A DNA stretch of 64,000 nt from Lachnoclostridium phytofermentans ISDg (GCF_000018685.1 NC_010001.1:636001-700000), one strand, 5' to 3'. Shown: positions 34,088 through 43,532, counted from the stretch's first letter. The notes: generated by a model not told the origin, from the letters alone. Made by a program: numbers and translations.

Positions 34088-34933
34088 ATGACGAATAAAG
34101 CAGTGATTAGAAAAAAAATAATACGTATCGTAGCAACCTTAGTTTTAGGAATCATGGCTCTTACTATGGTGCTCCCGTTACTATGGATGATTTCAGCTTC
34201 TATGAAAGTTGAGGCGGATGTATTTAAATATCCAGTAGAATGGATACCGAAAAGATTCAATGTCATAGCAAATTACAAAGAAGTCTGGAGCGGTAGATAT
34301 AATTTCGGTATTTTCTATTTGAACTCCATTAAGGTTACTTTACTTACGACATTTTTGCAGGTTTTAATATCTGCCATGGGAGCTTATGCATTTTCAAAGA
34401 TTGAGTTTAAATTTCGAGATGGGTTGTTTCTTCTTTATATTAGTATGATGATGATTCCTGATCAAGTTACGATTATACCGAAATTTATGATATTTCGATC
34501 ATTAAAGTTATTTGATAAGCATCTTGGGTTGATATTACTTGGATCATTTAGTATCTATGGTATGTTTTTATTAAAACAGTTTATGACGGCCATTCCGACA
34601 GCATTATCAGAATCAGCGAAAATTGATGGCGCAGGACATGGCAGAATCTTTTTAAGAATTATTCTTCCAGTTACAAAGCCGGCACTTGCAACTCTTGCAA
34701 TGTTGAAATTCGTATGGACTTGGAATGATTATCAAAATCCTTTAATTTTTTTGAAAACTGAAAAATTATATACAATTCCGCTTGGAATGACAAAATTTAT
34801 GACGGAATATACAAGTTTCTACTCTTTGATTATGGTTGCAGCAGTGTGTGCTATAATTCCTCTTCTCATAGTATTTTTGTTTGGACAAAAATACATCATG
34901 GATGGAATGATGGTAGGAGCTGTAAAAGGATAA
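34088..34933 (+). CDS. Sugar ABC transporter permease (UgpE/LacG type)
   Basis: 281 residues, six predicted helices and the EAA loop ESAKIDGAGHGRIFLRIILP; starts with a helix followed by the MISASMK sequence common to this permease type. Partner of the preceding permease. AGGAG lies eight bases before the ATG. No ATPase gene is in the locus; CUT1 systems of Firmicutes often share an MsmK-like ATPase encoded elsewhere. Confidence 0.94.
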   Translation: MTNKAVIRKKIIRIVATLVLGIMALTMVLPLLWMISASMKVEADVFKYPVEWIPKRFNVIANYKEVWSGRYNFGIFYLNSIKVTLLTTFLQVLISAMGAYAFSKIEFKFRDGLFLLYISMMMIPDQVTIIPKFMIFRSLKLFDKHLGLILLGSFSIYGMFLLKQFMTAIPTALSESAKIDGAGHGRIFLRIILPVTKPALATLAMLKFVWTWNDYQNPLIFLKTEKLYTIPLGMTKFMTEYTSFYSLIMVAAVCAIIPLLIVFLFGQKYIMDGMMVGAVKG

Positions 34934-34935
34934 AA

Positions 34936-35020
34936 TGTGAAGAGAATTTCTAAGGCGTCAAAAGACGCCGCCAAAGAACTTCTAAAGCTTCACATGGCCT
35001 ACTACTAAGCAGGCATGTTT
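34936..35020. repeat. Dispersed structured repeat family E, copy E3
   Basis: Palindrome bounded by TGTGAAG and CTTCACA with inner GGCGTC/GACGCC, ending in the same 20-base tail as copy E1 (35001-35020). It separates permease and binding-protein genes and may act as an attenuator or RNA stabiliser. Confidence 0.7.
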
Positions 35021-35065
35021 CTTGCGTAAGTAATAAAAATTTATTATATTAAGGGAGGAAATTTT

Positions 35066-36460
35066 ATGAGACGATTTTCAAAGGCATTAGCACTGATGCT
35101 AGGTATCACATTAGTTTTCACTGGCTGTGGTGCTAAAAACAGTAACAGTGGTGATGGCAGTAAAGGCAACGAAGGAAATACCAATAACACTTCAACAGTA
35201 AAACCAACAGAACCTGCAAAGACAGATTCAGGAAAGCAAAACACCATTGTAGTATACTCATGGGAAGCATCTTTAAAAGAGCAAAATGATAAGGTAATTG
35301 CAGCATTCGAAAGTAAATATCCTAACATTAAGGTTGATATGCAATATCCTGTTGAGAATGATAATGTGAAGTATACGGAGAAAGTGGATTTGCTTCTTCT
35401 TTCTGGTGAGAAAGTGGATGCAGTATTAGAGTCTTCTGTAGCAAAATGTGTAAGTAAAGTACAAAGAAATTTGTATCAACCATTGGATCAGTTTATACAA
35501 GCAGAGGGAATTAACTATGACGACGTTTATAGCGTAAACTCTCAGGTAGATGGAAGCTATTATGCTTGTCCAATTGACGTCACACCTTGGTTTATCATGA
35601 TGAACAAAGATATGTTAGATAAAGCTGGACTTCCTGTACCAACAAGTTGGACTTGGGATGATTACAGAGAGTATGCGAAAAAGCTTACAAGTGGTAGTGG
35701 TCTTGATAAGATTTATGGATCCTATTTCCACACATGGCAGAACTATGGCTTAATGGGTGTTTATTCAACAAAGATGGATAATGCTTATTATAAAGCTGAT
35801 GGATCTTTAAATTTTGATGATCCTAACTTAAGAGATTGGCTAGAGTTTAGATATGAAATGGAAAATGTAGATGAAACTTCTGTGCCACTTATTGATATCA
35901 AAACATCAAATTTAGCTTATAGAAATGAATTTTTTGGTGAAAAAGTTGCTATGCTTCCAACTGGAACATGGATGTTAGCAGAAATTAAAGATGCTGAAAA
36001 ATGGCCACATAATTTTAAAACTTGCTTTGCTCCACTTCCAACCTGGGATAATGGTGCAGAAGGCCGTACTTTCTCCGATACAAAAATGTTCAGTATTCCA
36101 AAATCATCAAAATATCCAGAAGATGCATATAAATTCATCAGATTCTATACTACAGAGGGTGCTTATATTCGTGCAGGTGGTTTAACAGCAGAAAAGAACA
36201 TGAATCTTGATACAATTTTACCATTCATAGTTGGTGAGAATCCAGATGCATTATATGATATGGATTCCGTGAAAAATGTTTTAAATAATCCTAAACTTGA
36301 GATGAATGCTCCAATGACAGCTCCTGGCTACAATGCTGAGATCGATTCCCTATTTGTAGAAGAAATCGAAAAGTATTTAGTAGGTGGAGAAACATTAGAT
36401 GATTGTATCAGCAATCTTAACGAAAGAGGAAAATATATAGTGGAGAGCTTTGTTGAATAA
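35066..36460 (+). CDS. Sugar-binding lipoprotein of ABC transporter
   Basis: 464 residues. A signal peptide ending in the lipobox VFTGC (Cys21), a low-complexity Asn/Gly/Ser/Thr linker (about 22-60), then a family 1 extracellular solute-binding domain (TIVVYSWEASLKEQNDKVIA onward). It captures the sugar outside the cell and hands it to the two permeases. GGAGG lies seven bases before the ATG. Substrate cannot be read from sequence; the neighbouring GH2 and GH43 genes suggest a plant-derived oligosaccharide. Confidence 0.93.
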   Translation: MRRFSKALALMLGITLVFTGCGAKNSNSGDGSKGNEGNTNNTSTVKPTEPAKTDSGKQNTIVVYSWEASLKEQNDKVIAAFESKYPNIKVDMQYPVENDNVKYTEKVDLLLLSGEKVDAVLESSVAKCVSKVQRNLYQPLDQFIQAEGINYDDVYSVNSQVDGSYYACPIDVTPWFIMMNKDMLDKAGLPVPTSWTWDDYREYAKKLTSGSGLDKIYGSYFHTWQNYGLMGVYSTKMDNAYYKADGSLNFDDPNLRDWLEFRYEMENVDETSVPLIDIKTSNLAYRNEFFGEKVAMLPTGTWMLAEIKDAEKWPHNFKTCFAPLPTWDNGAEGRTFSDTKMFSIPKSSKYPEDAYKFIRFYTTEGAYIRAGGLTAEKNMNLDTILPFIVGENPDALYDMDSVKNVLNNPKLEMNAPMTAPGYNAEIDSLFVEEIEKYLVGGETLDDCISNLNERGKYIVESFVE

Positions 36461-36490
36461 TCAAAACAAAGAATTTAGTAAGTAATTTTT

Positions 36491-36530
36491 TCATGACAAG
36501 GAAAAGATCGCAAAGCGTGATTTTTCTTGG
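36491..36530. repeat. Dispersed hairpin repeat family A, copy A1
   Basis: TCATGACAAGGAAAAGATC ... GATTTTTCTTGG. Located just after the binding-protein gene. Confidence 0.75.
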
Positions 36531-36539
36531 AATTCAGGG

Positions 36540-36585
36540 GCAGGTTCTCAAGTCAGTTTCGTGATAAAAGAACCTGCTTCCTTTA
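36540..36585 (+). terminator. Terminator after the binding-protein gene
   Basis: Stem GCAGGTTCT / AGAACCTGC followed by a T-rich stretch. Confidence 0.7.
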
Positions 36586-36700
36586 TAATGTTGGAATTCT
36601 ATGTTTTTTATAATTTTATAATAAGCGCTATGACAGAACCTAGGTTAGTGTATACAGTGAATTATAGCGAAATTACATTCGCTTCAGGATACAGATATTG

Positions 36701-36734
36701 TCCTGCAGCCCTAAGTTTGCAGGTTATGGAAAGG
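36701..36734 (+). repeat. Leader repeat family C, copy C2 (before GH2 gene)
   Basis: CCTGCA...TGCAGG hairpin then TATGGAAAGG, the same block as C1 before fabF. The remaining 36586-36700 sequence shows no gene. Confidence 0.7.
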
Positions 36735-36747
36735 AATGGAGATTAAT

Positions 36748-38523
36748 ATGCAGAAGGAAGAAAACGGAACTTTTCAAGAATCAATCCATAAAGTAAATTA
36801 CGAAGATTGTTATAGAAGTAAAATGATAAAGAGTGATAGTTTATTTCTTGATTATTATAGAGAGAAAGAATATTTAAACGGAACATGGAATTATGGTATC
36901 GATCAATATGATAACTGTCTTAGAGCAAAGTGGTTCGAAGAGGTTTATTTTGATGAAGACGGAAGACAGTATCCAGTGGATTTTAGTTTCGATACCTGGG
37001 AGACGATGAAGGTACCATCCTGTTGGAATACACAATCAGAGAAATATTTCCATTATGAAGGCAGCGTAGTATATACCCGAACCTTTCGCTACAAAAATAA
37101 TGGGGAAAAAAGAGTCTTTCTTAAGTTTGGTGCAGTTAATTACGAAGCAAAAGTATTTGTAAATAAACAATTCGTGGGAATGCATCAAGGAGGATCTACA
37201 CCATTTGTAATTGAAGTGACAGGTATTTTAGCAGAAGATAACCGAATTATGGTTGTTGCGAATAATACAAGAAAGCGGACCAATGTCCCTTGTGAAAACA
37301 CGGATTGGTTTAATTATGGCGGAATTTATCGTGATGTTGAGATAATTCGTATGCCAGAATCCTTTATTAAAGATGCATTTTTATATCTTGTTCCAGATGG
37401 AAGTTATAATAAGATTGCAGGAAAAATCACTCTGGAGGGAAGCAATGCCAACAGCAGTGTTCAATTAGAAATTAAAGAATTACAGATAAATGAAGTGTTT
37501 GAAGTGAAAGATGGTGTGGTTGAATTTAACCTAGAGGCACATCCTGAACTTTGGTCCACTGAAAATCCAAAACTTTATGATGTGGTTATACGTTACGGAG
37601 AGGACTACGTCAAAGAAAAAATAGGATTCCGTGAAGTTAAAGTTTATGGAACAGATATCTATTTAAACGGAAAGAAGATATTGTTAAAAGGTATCTGTGC
37701 TCATGAAGAAAGTGTTATCAATGGCAAGGCAGTAACAGAAGATGAAATTAGAGAGAATTTCCGCCTGGCAAAAGAGATGAACTGCAATTACATGAGACTA
37801 GCACATTATCCACATACAGAAAAGGCAGCACGAATTGCAGATGAAATTGGTATTATGCTATGGGAAGAGATTCCAGTTTATTGGGCAATCGAATTCGAGA
37901 ATCCAGATACCTATGCAGATGCATCTAATCAGCTTTCTGAATTGATTTTAAGAGACCGAAATAGAGCAAGCGTTATTATCTGGTCAGTAGGAAATGAAAA
38001 TGCAGATTCTGATTCACGTCTAAGATTTATGAGTAATTTAGTGAATAAAGCAAGAGAGCTAGACTCTACAAGAATGATATCCGCAGCTTGCCTAGTAGAC
38101 CTTAAGAAACTTTGTATTGCTGATCGTTTGGCTGACGTTATTGATATTATAGGTCTTAACGAATATTTTGGCTGGTATGAACCGGATTTTTCAAAATTAA
38201 TAAAGATATTTGAAAATAGTAAACCAGATAAGCCTGTAATTATCAGTGAATTTGGAGCAGATGCAAGAGCTGGTGCAAGGGGAAGCATGGATGATCTATA
38301 CACAGAAGACAGACAGCTTAAGATTTACCGTGATCAAATTGATACACTTAGTAAAATAAGCTATGTAAAAGGAATTAGCCCTTGGATTTTGTTCGATTTT
38401 AGGTGTCCGAGAAGACTTCACACGATGCAAAATTATTATAATCTTAAAGGACTACTCTCTGCTGATAAAAGCTATAAAAAGCCTGCGTATTTCTTAATGA
38501 AAGAGTTCTATAGAAATTGGTAA
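36748..38523 (+). CDS. Glycoside hydrolase family 2 enzyme
   Basis: 591 residues, no signal peptide, so intracellular. Order: N-terminal sugar-binding (jelly roll) domain with WETMKVPSCWNTQ, immunoglobulin-like domain, TIM barrel with RLAHYPHTEKAARIADEIG, acid/base Glu in IIWSVGNEN and nucleophile Glu in PVIISEFGAD. The compact size and these motifs are nearest to the beta-glucuronidase/beta-galactosidase side of GH2, but specificity is not certain. I start at ATG 36748 with GGAG six bases upstream; an ATG at 36736 lies too close to its site. It would cleave imported oligosaccharides. Confidence 0.9.
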   Translation: MQKEENGTFQESIHKVNYEDCYRSKMIKSDSLFLDYYREKEYLNGTWNYGIDQYDNCLRAKWFEEVYFDEDGRQYPVDFSFDTWETMKVPSCWNTQSEKYFHYEGSVVYTRTFRYKNNGEKRVFLKFGAVNYEAKVFVNKQFVGMHQGGSTPFVIEVTGILAEDNRIMVVANNTRKRTNVPCENTDWFNYGGIYRDVEIIRMPESFIKDAFLYLVPDGSYNKIAGKITLEGSNANSSVQLEIKELQINEVFEVKDGVVEFNLEAHPELWSTENPKLYDVVIRYGEDYVKEKIGFREVKVYGTDIYLNGKKILLKGICAHEESVINGKAVTEDEIRENFRLAKEMNCNYMRLAHYPHTEKAARIADEIGIMLWEEIPVYWAIEFENPDTYADASNQLSELILRDRNRASVIIWSVGNENADSDSRLRFMSNLVNKARELDSTRMISAACLVDLKKLCIADRLADVIDIIGLNEYFGWYEPDFSKLIKIFENSKPDKPVIISEFGADARAGARGSMDDLYTEDRQLKIYRDQIDTLSKISYVKGISPWILFDFRCPRRLHTMQNYYNLKGLLSADKSYKKPAYFLMKEFYRNW

Positions 38524-38537
38524 AATAAATTAACAAA

Positions 38538-38576
38538 AAGTCGAAGCCGTTTGTGATGAATGGCTTCGACTTTTTT
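38538..38576 (+). terminator. Terminator of the GH2 gene
   Basis: Stem AAAGTCGAAGCC / GGCTTCGACTTT followed by T. A shortened relative of the right arm (GCTTCGACTTTTTG) recurs after the GH43 gene near 40155. Confidence 0.85.
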
Positions 38577-38705
38577 AATTCGCTCACTATTTTAATAGAA
38601 TTATGGATAATATTGGAGTATAATTATGTAAAATTAGTTTGATGTCAATGGCGATAGCCGCTTTTACAGTAGAGCAGTGGCAAGATTTTAGAAGGAGTGG
38701 TAAAA

Positions 38706-40121
38706 ATGAGAAAACAAGGATTTAATCCGTATCTTCCATCATGGGAATATATTCCGGATGGTGAACCTTATATTTTTAATGATAGAGTCTATGTCTATGG
38801 CTCTCATGACCGTTTCAACGGGTATGCTTACTGTTTAAATGATTATGTTTGTTGGTCTACACCGGTGGATGATCTATCTGACTGGCGTTGTGAGGGGGTT
38901 ATTTACAAAGCTACTGATGTGCAAGATAATGAAGACCGCGACAGCTGTCTTTATGCTCCTGATGTAGCAGTTGGACCAGACGGAAGATATTATCTATATT
39001 ATGTAGATAGTAAGCGTTCTATAATATCTGTTGCTGTTTGTAATACTCCGGCAGGTAAATACGAATTTTATGGTTATATACATTATGCAGACGGTGTAAA
39101 TTTAGGAGAGAGAGAGGGAGATGAACCTCAATTCGATCCTGCGGTATTGGTAGAGGGAGATAAGGTTTATCTTTACACCGGCTTTTGTGCGATTGGTGAT
39201 AAATCCAGAAGTGGAGCGATGGCGACGGTTCTTAGTACTGACATGTTGACCATCATTGAGGATCCGGTTATTATAGCTCCTAGTGAACCGTATAGTAAGG
39301 GAAGCGGTTTTGAGGGACATGGATTTTTTGAGGCTCCCTCCATTAGAAAACGGGGTAACACTTATTATTTTATTTACTCCTCAATCCTTATGCATGAGTT
39401 ATGCTATGCTACCAGTAAGCATCCTACCATGGGATTTAAGTATCGCGGAACTATAGTAAGTAATTGTGATATTGGTATTAGCACCTATAAACCAGCTAAC
39501 AAACCTATGTATTACGGAGGAAATAACCACGGTAGCATTATGGAGATAAATGGAAAATGGTATATTTTCTATCATAGGCACACCAATGGTACTAATTTTA
39601 GCAGGCAGGGTTGCTTAGAAGAAATTTCTTTTTTAGAAGATGAATCAATTCCTCAAGTTGAAATAACATCATGTGGTCCAAATGGCGGGCCCCTAAAGGG
39701 ATTGGGCGAGTATCATGCTTACATAGCTAGTAATCTGTTCTGCGATGAGGAATCCATTTATACAGATTTTACAGGGGCATGGATGAATAATCAATTTCCA
39801 AAGATTACACAGGATGGAAAAGATGGCGATGAAGAGATTGGTTATATTGCAAATATGAAAGCATCTGCTACAGCTGGATTTAAATATTTTAACTGTATAG
39901 GAGTTAAGAGATTAAAAATAAAAGTGCGCGGCTATTGTAAAGGTGATTTTGAAATAAAGACTTCTTTAAATGGCCCTGTTCTTGGTAAGATACCGGTTGC
40001 ATTCTCCAATGTGTGGAAAGAATACTCTGCAGATATAACGATCCCAGATGGAGTACATGCACTGTATATTACCTATACCGGAGAAGGAAGTGCAAGCCTT
40101 GCTTCCTTTACTTTGGAATAA
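38706..40121 (+). CDS. Glycoside hydrolase family 43 enzyme
   Basis: 471 residues, no signal peptide. The N-terminal five-bladed propeller domain begins NPYLPSWEYIPDGEPYIFND and contains SCLYAPDVAVGPDGRYYLYY, DPAVLVEGDKVYLYTG and HGFFEAPSIRKRG, placing the three acidic residues of GH43. A C-terminal domain (about 345-471) resembles a CBM6-type sugar-binding domain. Likely an arabinofuranosidase or xylosidase acting on hemicellulose fragments; the exact activity is inferred. I start at ATG 38706, with GGAG eight bases upstream. Confidence 0.88.
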   Translation: MRKQGFNPYLPSWEYIPDGEPYIFNDRVYVYGSHDRFNGYAYCLNDYVCWSTPVDDLSDWRCEGVIYKATDVQDNEDRDSCLYAPDVAVGPDGRYYLYYVDSKRSIISVAVCNTPAGKYEFYGYIHYADGVNLGEREGDEPQFDPAVLVEGDKVYLYTGFCAIGDKSRSGAMATVLSTDMLTIIEDPVIIAPSEPYSKGSGFEGHGFFEAPSIRKRGNTYYFIYSSILMHELCYATSKHPTMGFKYRGTIVSNCDIGISTYKPANKPMYYGGNNHGSIMEINGKWYIFYHRHTNGTNFSRQGCLEEISFLEDESIPQVEITSCGPNGGPLKGLGEYHAYIASNLFCDEESIYTDFTGAWMNNQFPKITQDGKDGDEEIGYIANMKASATAGFKYFNCIGVKRLKIKVRGYCKGDFEIKTSLNGPVLGKIPVAFSNVWKEYSADITIPDGVHALYITYTGEGSASLASFTLE

Positions 40122-40230
40122 TATATATTGATAATCCAAGCCATTGAGAATTGCTTCGACTTTTTGTTTTAGTAGTAAAAGTAGTAAAATAAGAATATAT
40201 TAGAAATAAGAGTTAAAACCAGAGGATAGC

Positions 40231-41979
40231 ATGGATAGCGGAAAATTAGATAATCAGCTGAATTTGGCACTAGATGTATCCAATCGTGATCGAGAACAGA
40301 CACAGGATTTAGATGTTGGGTATGATACGGAAACTAGACAATGGGAATTGATCGTTCGATTTAATGGTAGCTTGCAAAGGGTAGCAGATGAACTAGGATT
40401 TAAATTTGAAGAATTATTAGGTAATTTTGCGATTATTGTTATTGATCAGGGCAAAATTGACCGGTTAGTTGGATATAGTGAGATTGAATTTATCGAGAAA
40501 CCGAAACAATTAACCTTCGAAGTAACGGCGGGGAAGGCAGCTTCTTGCATCTCAGCAGTACAGGCTCCACCGTTTAATCTATATGGAGAAGGTGTAATTG
40601 TTGCGGTGATTGATTCTGGGATAGATTATGCCCATCCAGATTTTAGAAAAGCAGATGGGAAGACAAGAATAATAGCACTTTGGGATCAAACAATTCAGCC
40701 TACTGGGGATCGAAAACCTCCAGAAGGTTACGTAGACGGAACCTTGTATACAGAGGATGATATTAATGCTGCTTTGGAAGTTTATAATATATCACAACGA
40801 ATGAGACTTGTACCGAGTACGGATTTATCGGGGCATGGTACCCATGTTGCTGGAATTGCTGCGGGTTCCGGAGCTACGGATGGTAGATATCGTGGAGTTG
40901 CATCTAAAAGTGATATCTTAGTTGTAAAATTAGGAAATCCTGTTAGCCAATCATTTCCAAAGACATCACAGCTTATGACAGGTGTAGATTTTGCAATAAA
41001 GACTGCACTTGCAAGAAAACAACCAATAGCGATTAATATTAGTTTTGGTAATAACTACGGTTCTCATGATGGTAATGCGATATTAGAAACATATTTAAAT
41101 ACAGCAGCTAATTACTGGAAAACCAATATCATTGTTGGAACTGGAAACGAGGGAAGCAGTAGGACACATACCGCTGGTATCTTAAGTTCAAATGTAAATG
41201 CAGTCGTTGAACTAGCGATTGGAGACGGAGAGACCTCTATTAGTATACAGATTTGGAAGAATTATTTTGATGAGTTTGATATCTCTTTGGTTCATCCAAG
41301 CGGTGATGTAGTTGGGCCAATTCCCTCTATTCTTGGTTCACAACAATTTCAATTAAGACAAACAAAGATACTACTTTATTATGGGAAGCCTATTCCCTCT
41401 AATAAAGCGCAAGAAATTTATATTGAATTAATTCCAGCAGTAGGGGCATTATTAGTACCTGGAATCTGGAAGATTACATTGACGCCTAGGAGAATTATCG
41501 TAGGAAATTATAATTTATGGCTTCCTTCTTCGGGGGTATTAAGCGGTCAAACTGGATTTTTAAGACCTACTCCAGAGACTACATTAACGATACCGTCTAC
41601 TGCATCAGGCGTTATTAGTGTAGGTGCCTATAATTCGAATACGAACAGTCTTGCATACTTTTCAGGACGTGGGTTTACCAGAGGTGATCTAGCTGTGAAA
41701 CCGGATTTGGTTGCTCCAGGTGTAGATATTATTTCAGCATCTCCAGGGGGCGGGTTTACGGTTCGTTCTGGTACCTCAATGGCAACTCCATTTGTTACAG
41801 GTGCAGCTGCACTTTTAATGGAATGGGGGATTGTGAAAGGTAATGACTTATATCTATATGGTGAGAAGATGAAAGCTTACTTAATTAGTGGGGCAAAGCA
41901 TCTTCCAGCTTATCGAGATTATCCAAATCCTGTAGTTGGGTGGGGAGCTCTCTGCGTCAGAGATAGTTTACCAGTATAG
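40231..41979 (+). CDS. Csp-like subtilisin-family (S8) serine protease
   Basis: 582 residues without an obvious signal peptide. A prodomain-like start (about 1-95), then the S8 catalytic domain with Asp128 (VIDSGIDYAHPDF), His202 (GHGTHVAGIA), oxyanion Asn306 (GTGNEG) and Ser515 (GTSMATP): the triad is complete. About 150 residues between Asn306 and Ser515 form an inserted beta-rich domain, the jelly-roll position known from clostridial Csp germination proteases, which activate the cortex hydrolase SleC. A SleC-like gene lies 12 kb away. AGAGGA precedes the ATG. Csp function is inferred; similar proteases of unknown role exist in Lachnospiraceae. Confidence 0.88.
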   Translation: MDSGKLDNQLNLALDVSNRDREQTQDLDVGYDTETRQWELIVRFNGSLQRVADELGFKFEELLGNFAIIVIDQGKIDRLVGYSEIEFIEKPKQLTFEVTAGKAASCISAVQAPPFNLYGEGVIVAVIDSGIDYAHPDFRKADGKTRIIALWDQTIQPTGDRKPPEGYVDGTLYTEDDINAALEVYNISQRMRLVPSTDLSGHGTHVAGIAAGSGATDGRYRGVASKSDILVVKLGNPVSQSFPKTSQLMTGVDFAIKTALARKQPIAINISFGNNYGSHDGNAILETYLNTAANYWKTNIIVGTGNEGSSRTHTAGILSSNVNAVVELAIGDGETSISIQIWKNYFDEFDISLVHPSGDVVGPIPSILGSQQFQLRQTKILLYYGKPIPSNKAQEIYIELIPAVGALLVPGIWKITLTPRRIIVGNYNLWLPSSGVLSGQTGFLRPTPETTLTIPSTASGVISVGAYNSNTNSLAYFSGRGFTRGDLAVKPDLVAPGVDIISASPGGGFTVRSGTSMATPFVTGAAALLMEWGIVKGNDLYLYGEKMKAYLISGAKHLPAYRDYPNPVVGWGALCVRDSLPV

Positions 41980-41980
41980 A

Positions 41981-42040
41981 GAATCAAGCTACTCTACAGG
42001 TTCAGAATTTGTCGTTGATGGTGGATTAACTGCAATGTAA
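41981..42040 (+). pseudogene. 3' remnant of a short-chain dehydrogenase gene
   Basis: The only open frame here encodes ESSYSTGSEFVVDGGLTAM and a stop, the exact C-terminal signature of SDR-family oxidoreductases (TGSEFVVDGG). Nothing upstream belongs to it, because the subtilase gene ends two bases before. It is the scar of a deletion or recombination that removed the rest of the gene. Confidence 0.75.
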
Positions 42041-42121
42041 TACCTATATAATAAAATTCCTACTAAAATAGGGAAGGTACTGAAAAACTATCGTTTTTCA
42101 AAATAGTATTTTTAGTAATAG

Positions 42122-42176
42122 CAAAAGTGGATTCCAAAATCATTCTATCTATGATTTGGAATCCACTTTCTTTTGT
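42122..42176 (+). terminator. Terminator downstream of the subtilase
   Basis: Near-perfect stem of about 19 bp, AAAGTGGATTCCAAAATCAT paired with its complement across a short loop, then a T-rich run. Confidence 0.9.
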
Positions 42177-42196
42177 CCCTTTTTTAATTACTACCC

Positions 42197-42225
42197 TTGT
42201 GTATGGTAGGAAAAAATTATATAAT
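42197..42225 (+). promoter_or_regulatory. Promoter of the TPR lipoprotein gene
   Basis: TTGTGT, 17-nt spacer, TATAAT. Confidence 0.65.
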
Positions 42226-42266
42226 GACAATAATCGTTAACCTAAGGTAAATGGAGGATGGATACA

Positions 42267-43514
42267 TTGAAGAAGAAAAAAGCATTTCTAGCGGTATTAT
42301 GTTTATCGCTTGTTTTTAGCGGCTGTGGGCTAAGTAAGGCAAATCGAAGCTATAGTAAAGCGATGTCCTATTATGAAAATGGAGAATATGAAAATGCTGA
42401 GAAAAGTTTTATAGATGCTATTAAAGCAAATCCGGATAAAGCAGAGTTTTATTTAGATTATGGTTTTACATTGATTAAACTCTCACGGTATGAAGATGCC
42501 ATTAAGGAATTTGAAAGCATAATTATGGATAAAGAAATAGCTATAGTAAAACAAAATAACAAAAAAGCTTATCGAGGTATTGGTATCGCTTATTTATATG
42601 CACAGTCTTATGAAGAAGCGATTAAAAATTTTGATTTAGCACTCGCAATCTCAGAAGAGAAAAACTTAGATACGGATATTCTATATTACAAAGGGAATGC
42701 ACTAGAGAGAAGTGGAAATCTTGAGGAAGCATCGAATATCTATTCTGAAATTTTAGAAACCGAAAAAGATGATACTGCGATTTATAATGCGAGAGCGAAT
42801 ATTAATAGGATTCTTGGTAATTATGAAGAGAGTATCAAAGACTATGATAAGGCAATAGAAATTTCCAAGGGAGACTTTGACCTTTATTTTGGAAAATTTG
42901 CTGCTTTAAAAGAACTCTCCCGTACAGCCGAGGCAGAGGAAGTATTAAAGATTGCAGCTTCGCTTCCAGTCCACACAGAGAGAGATAGCTTTGAGTTAGC
43001 GAAGGTTTATTTTTATCAGAAAAATTATGACCATGCAAAGCTTCAATTAGCACAGTCATTAAAAAATGGTTTTATAGAAGCAAATTACTTCCTAGGAGAA
43101 ATAAGCATAGAAGAAGGAGATTTTAAACAAGCGATCCAGTATTTTGAGACCTTTGAGGAATCAGGTGGTATGGTGTCTGCCATGTTTTATAATCAGCTTC
43201 TGACCTGTTATTTGAATGAGGAAGAGTACGATAAGGCGAAAAATTGTCTAAAGAAGGCAAAAAAATACTCTGATGTAACGATAGAACAGCAACTTTTAAG
43301 AAATGAGATTATACTATTAGAAAAGACCGGAGACTTTAAAGAAGCATATGAAAAGATGAAAAAGTATCTGGTTCGCTATCCAGACGATGTGGATGCGAAG
43401 AAAGACGCTACCTTCTTAAAAACTAGAGTGGAAGGTGCAAGTAACGAAACAAATACAAATCAAACAAATCAAACAGAGCAAGTAGGAACATCTGAAACTG
43501 TAAAGAAACCATAA
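42267..43514 (+). CDS. TPR-repeat lipoprotein
   Basis: 415 residues. A signal peptide with lipobox VFSGC anchors the protein outside the membrane; about nine tetratricopeptide repeats follow (for example NGEYENAEKSFIDAIKANPD and YEEAIKNFDLALAIS), then a Thr/Asn/Gln-rich tail. Such proteins act as protein-interaction scaffolds; the partner is unknown. I choose the TTG at 42267, nine bases after GGAGG, over the ATG at 42258, which touches the site. hflX follows after 18 bases. Confidence 0.85.
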   Translation: MKKKKAFLAVLCLSLVFSGCGLSKANRSYSKAMSYYENGEYENAEKSFIDAIKANPDKAEFYLDYGFTLIKLSRYEDAIKEFESIIMDKEIAIVKQNNKKAYRGIGIAYLYAQSYEEAIKNFDLALAISEEKNLDTDILYYKGNALERSGNLEEASNIYSEILETEKDDTAIYNARANINRILGNYEESIKDYDKAIEISKGDFDLYFGKFAALKELSRTAEAEEVLKIAASLPVHTERDSFELAKVYFYQKNYDHAKLQLAQSLKNGFIEANYFLGEISIEEGDFKQAIQYFETFEESGGMVSAMFYNQLLTCYLNEEEYDKAKNCLKKAKKYSDVTIEQQLLRNEIILLEKTGDFKEAYEKMKKYLVRYPDDVDAKKDATFLKTRVEGASNETNTNQTNQTEQVGTSETVKKP

Positions 43515-43532
43515 GGAGGACAACTTGTAGTT

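Noticed and set aside
36561..36746. 61-residue ORF before the GH2 gene
   Set aside because: It runs across the terminator arm and the C-type leader repeat, has no ribosome binding site and resembles no protein.
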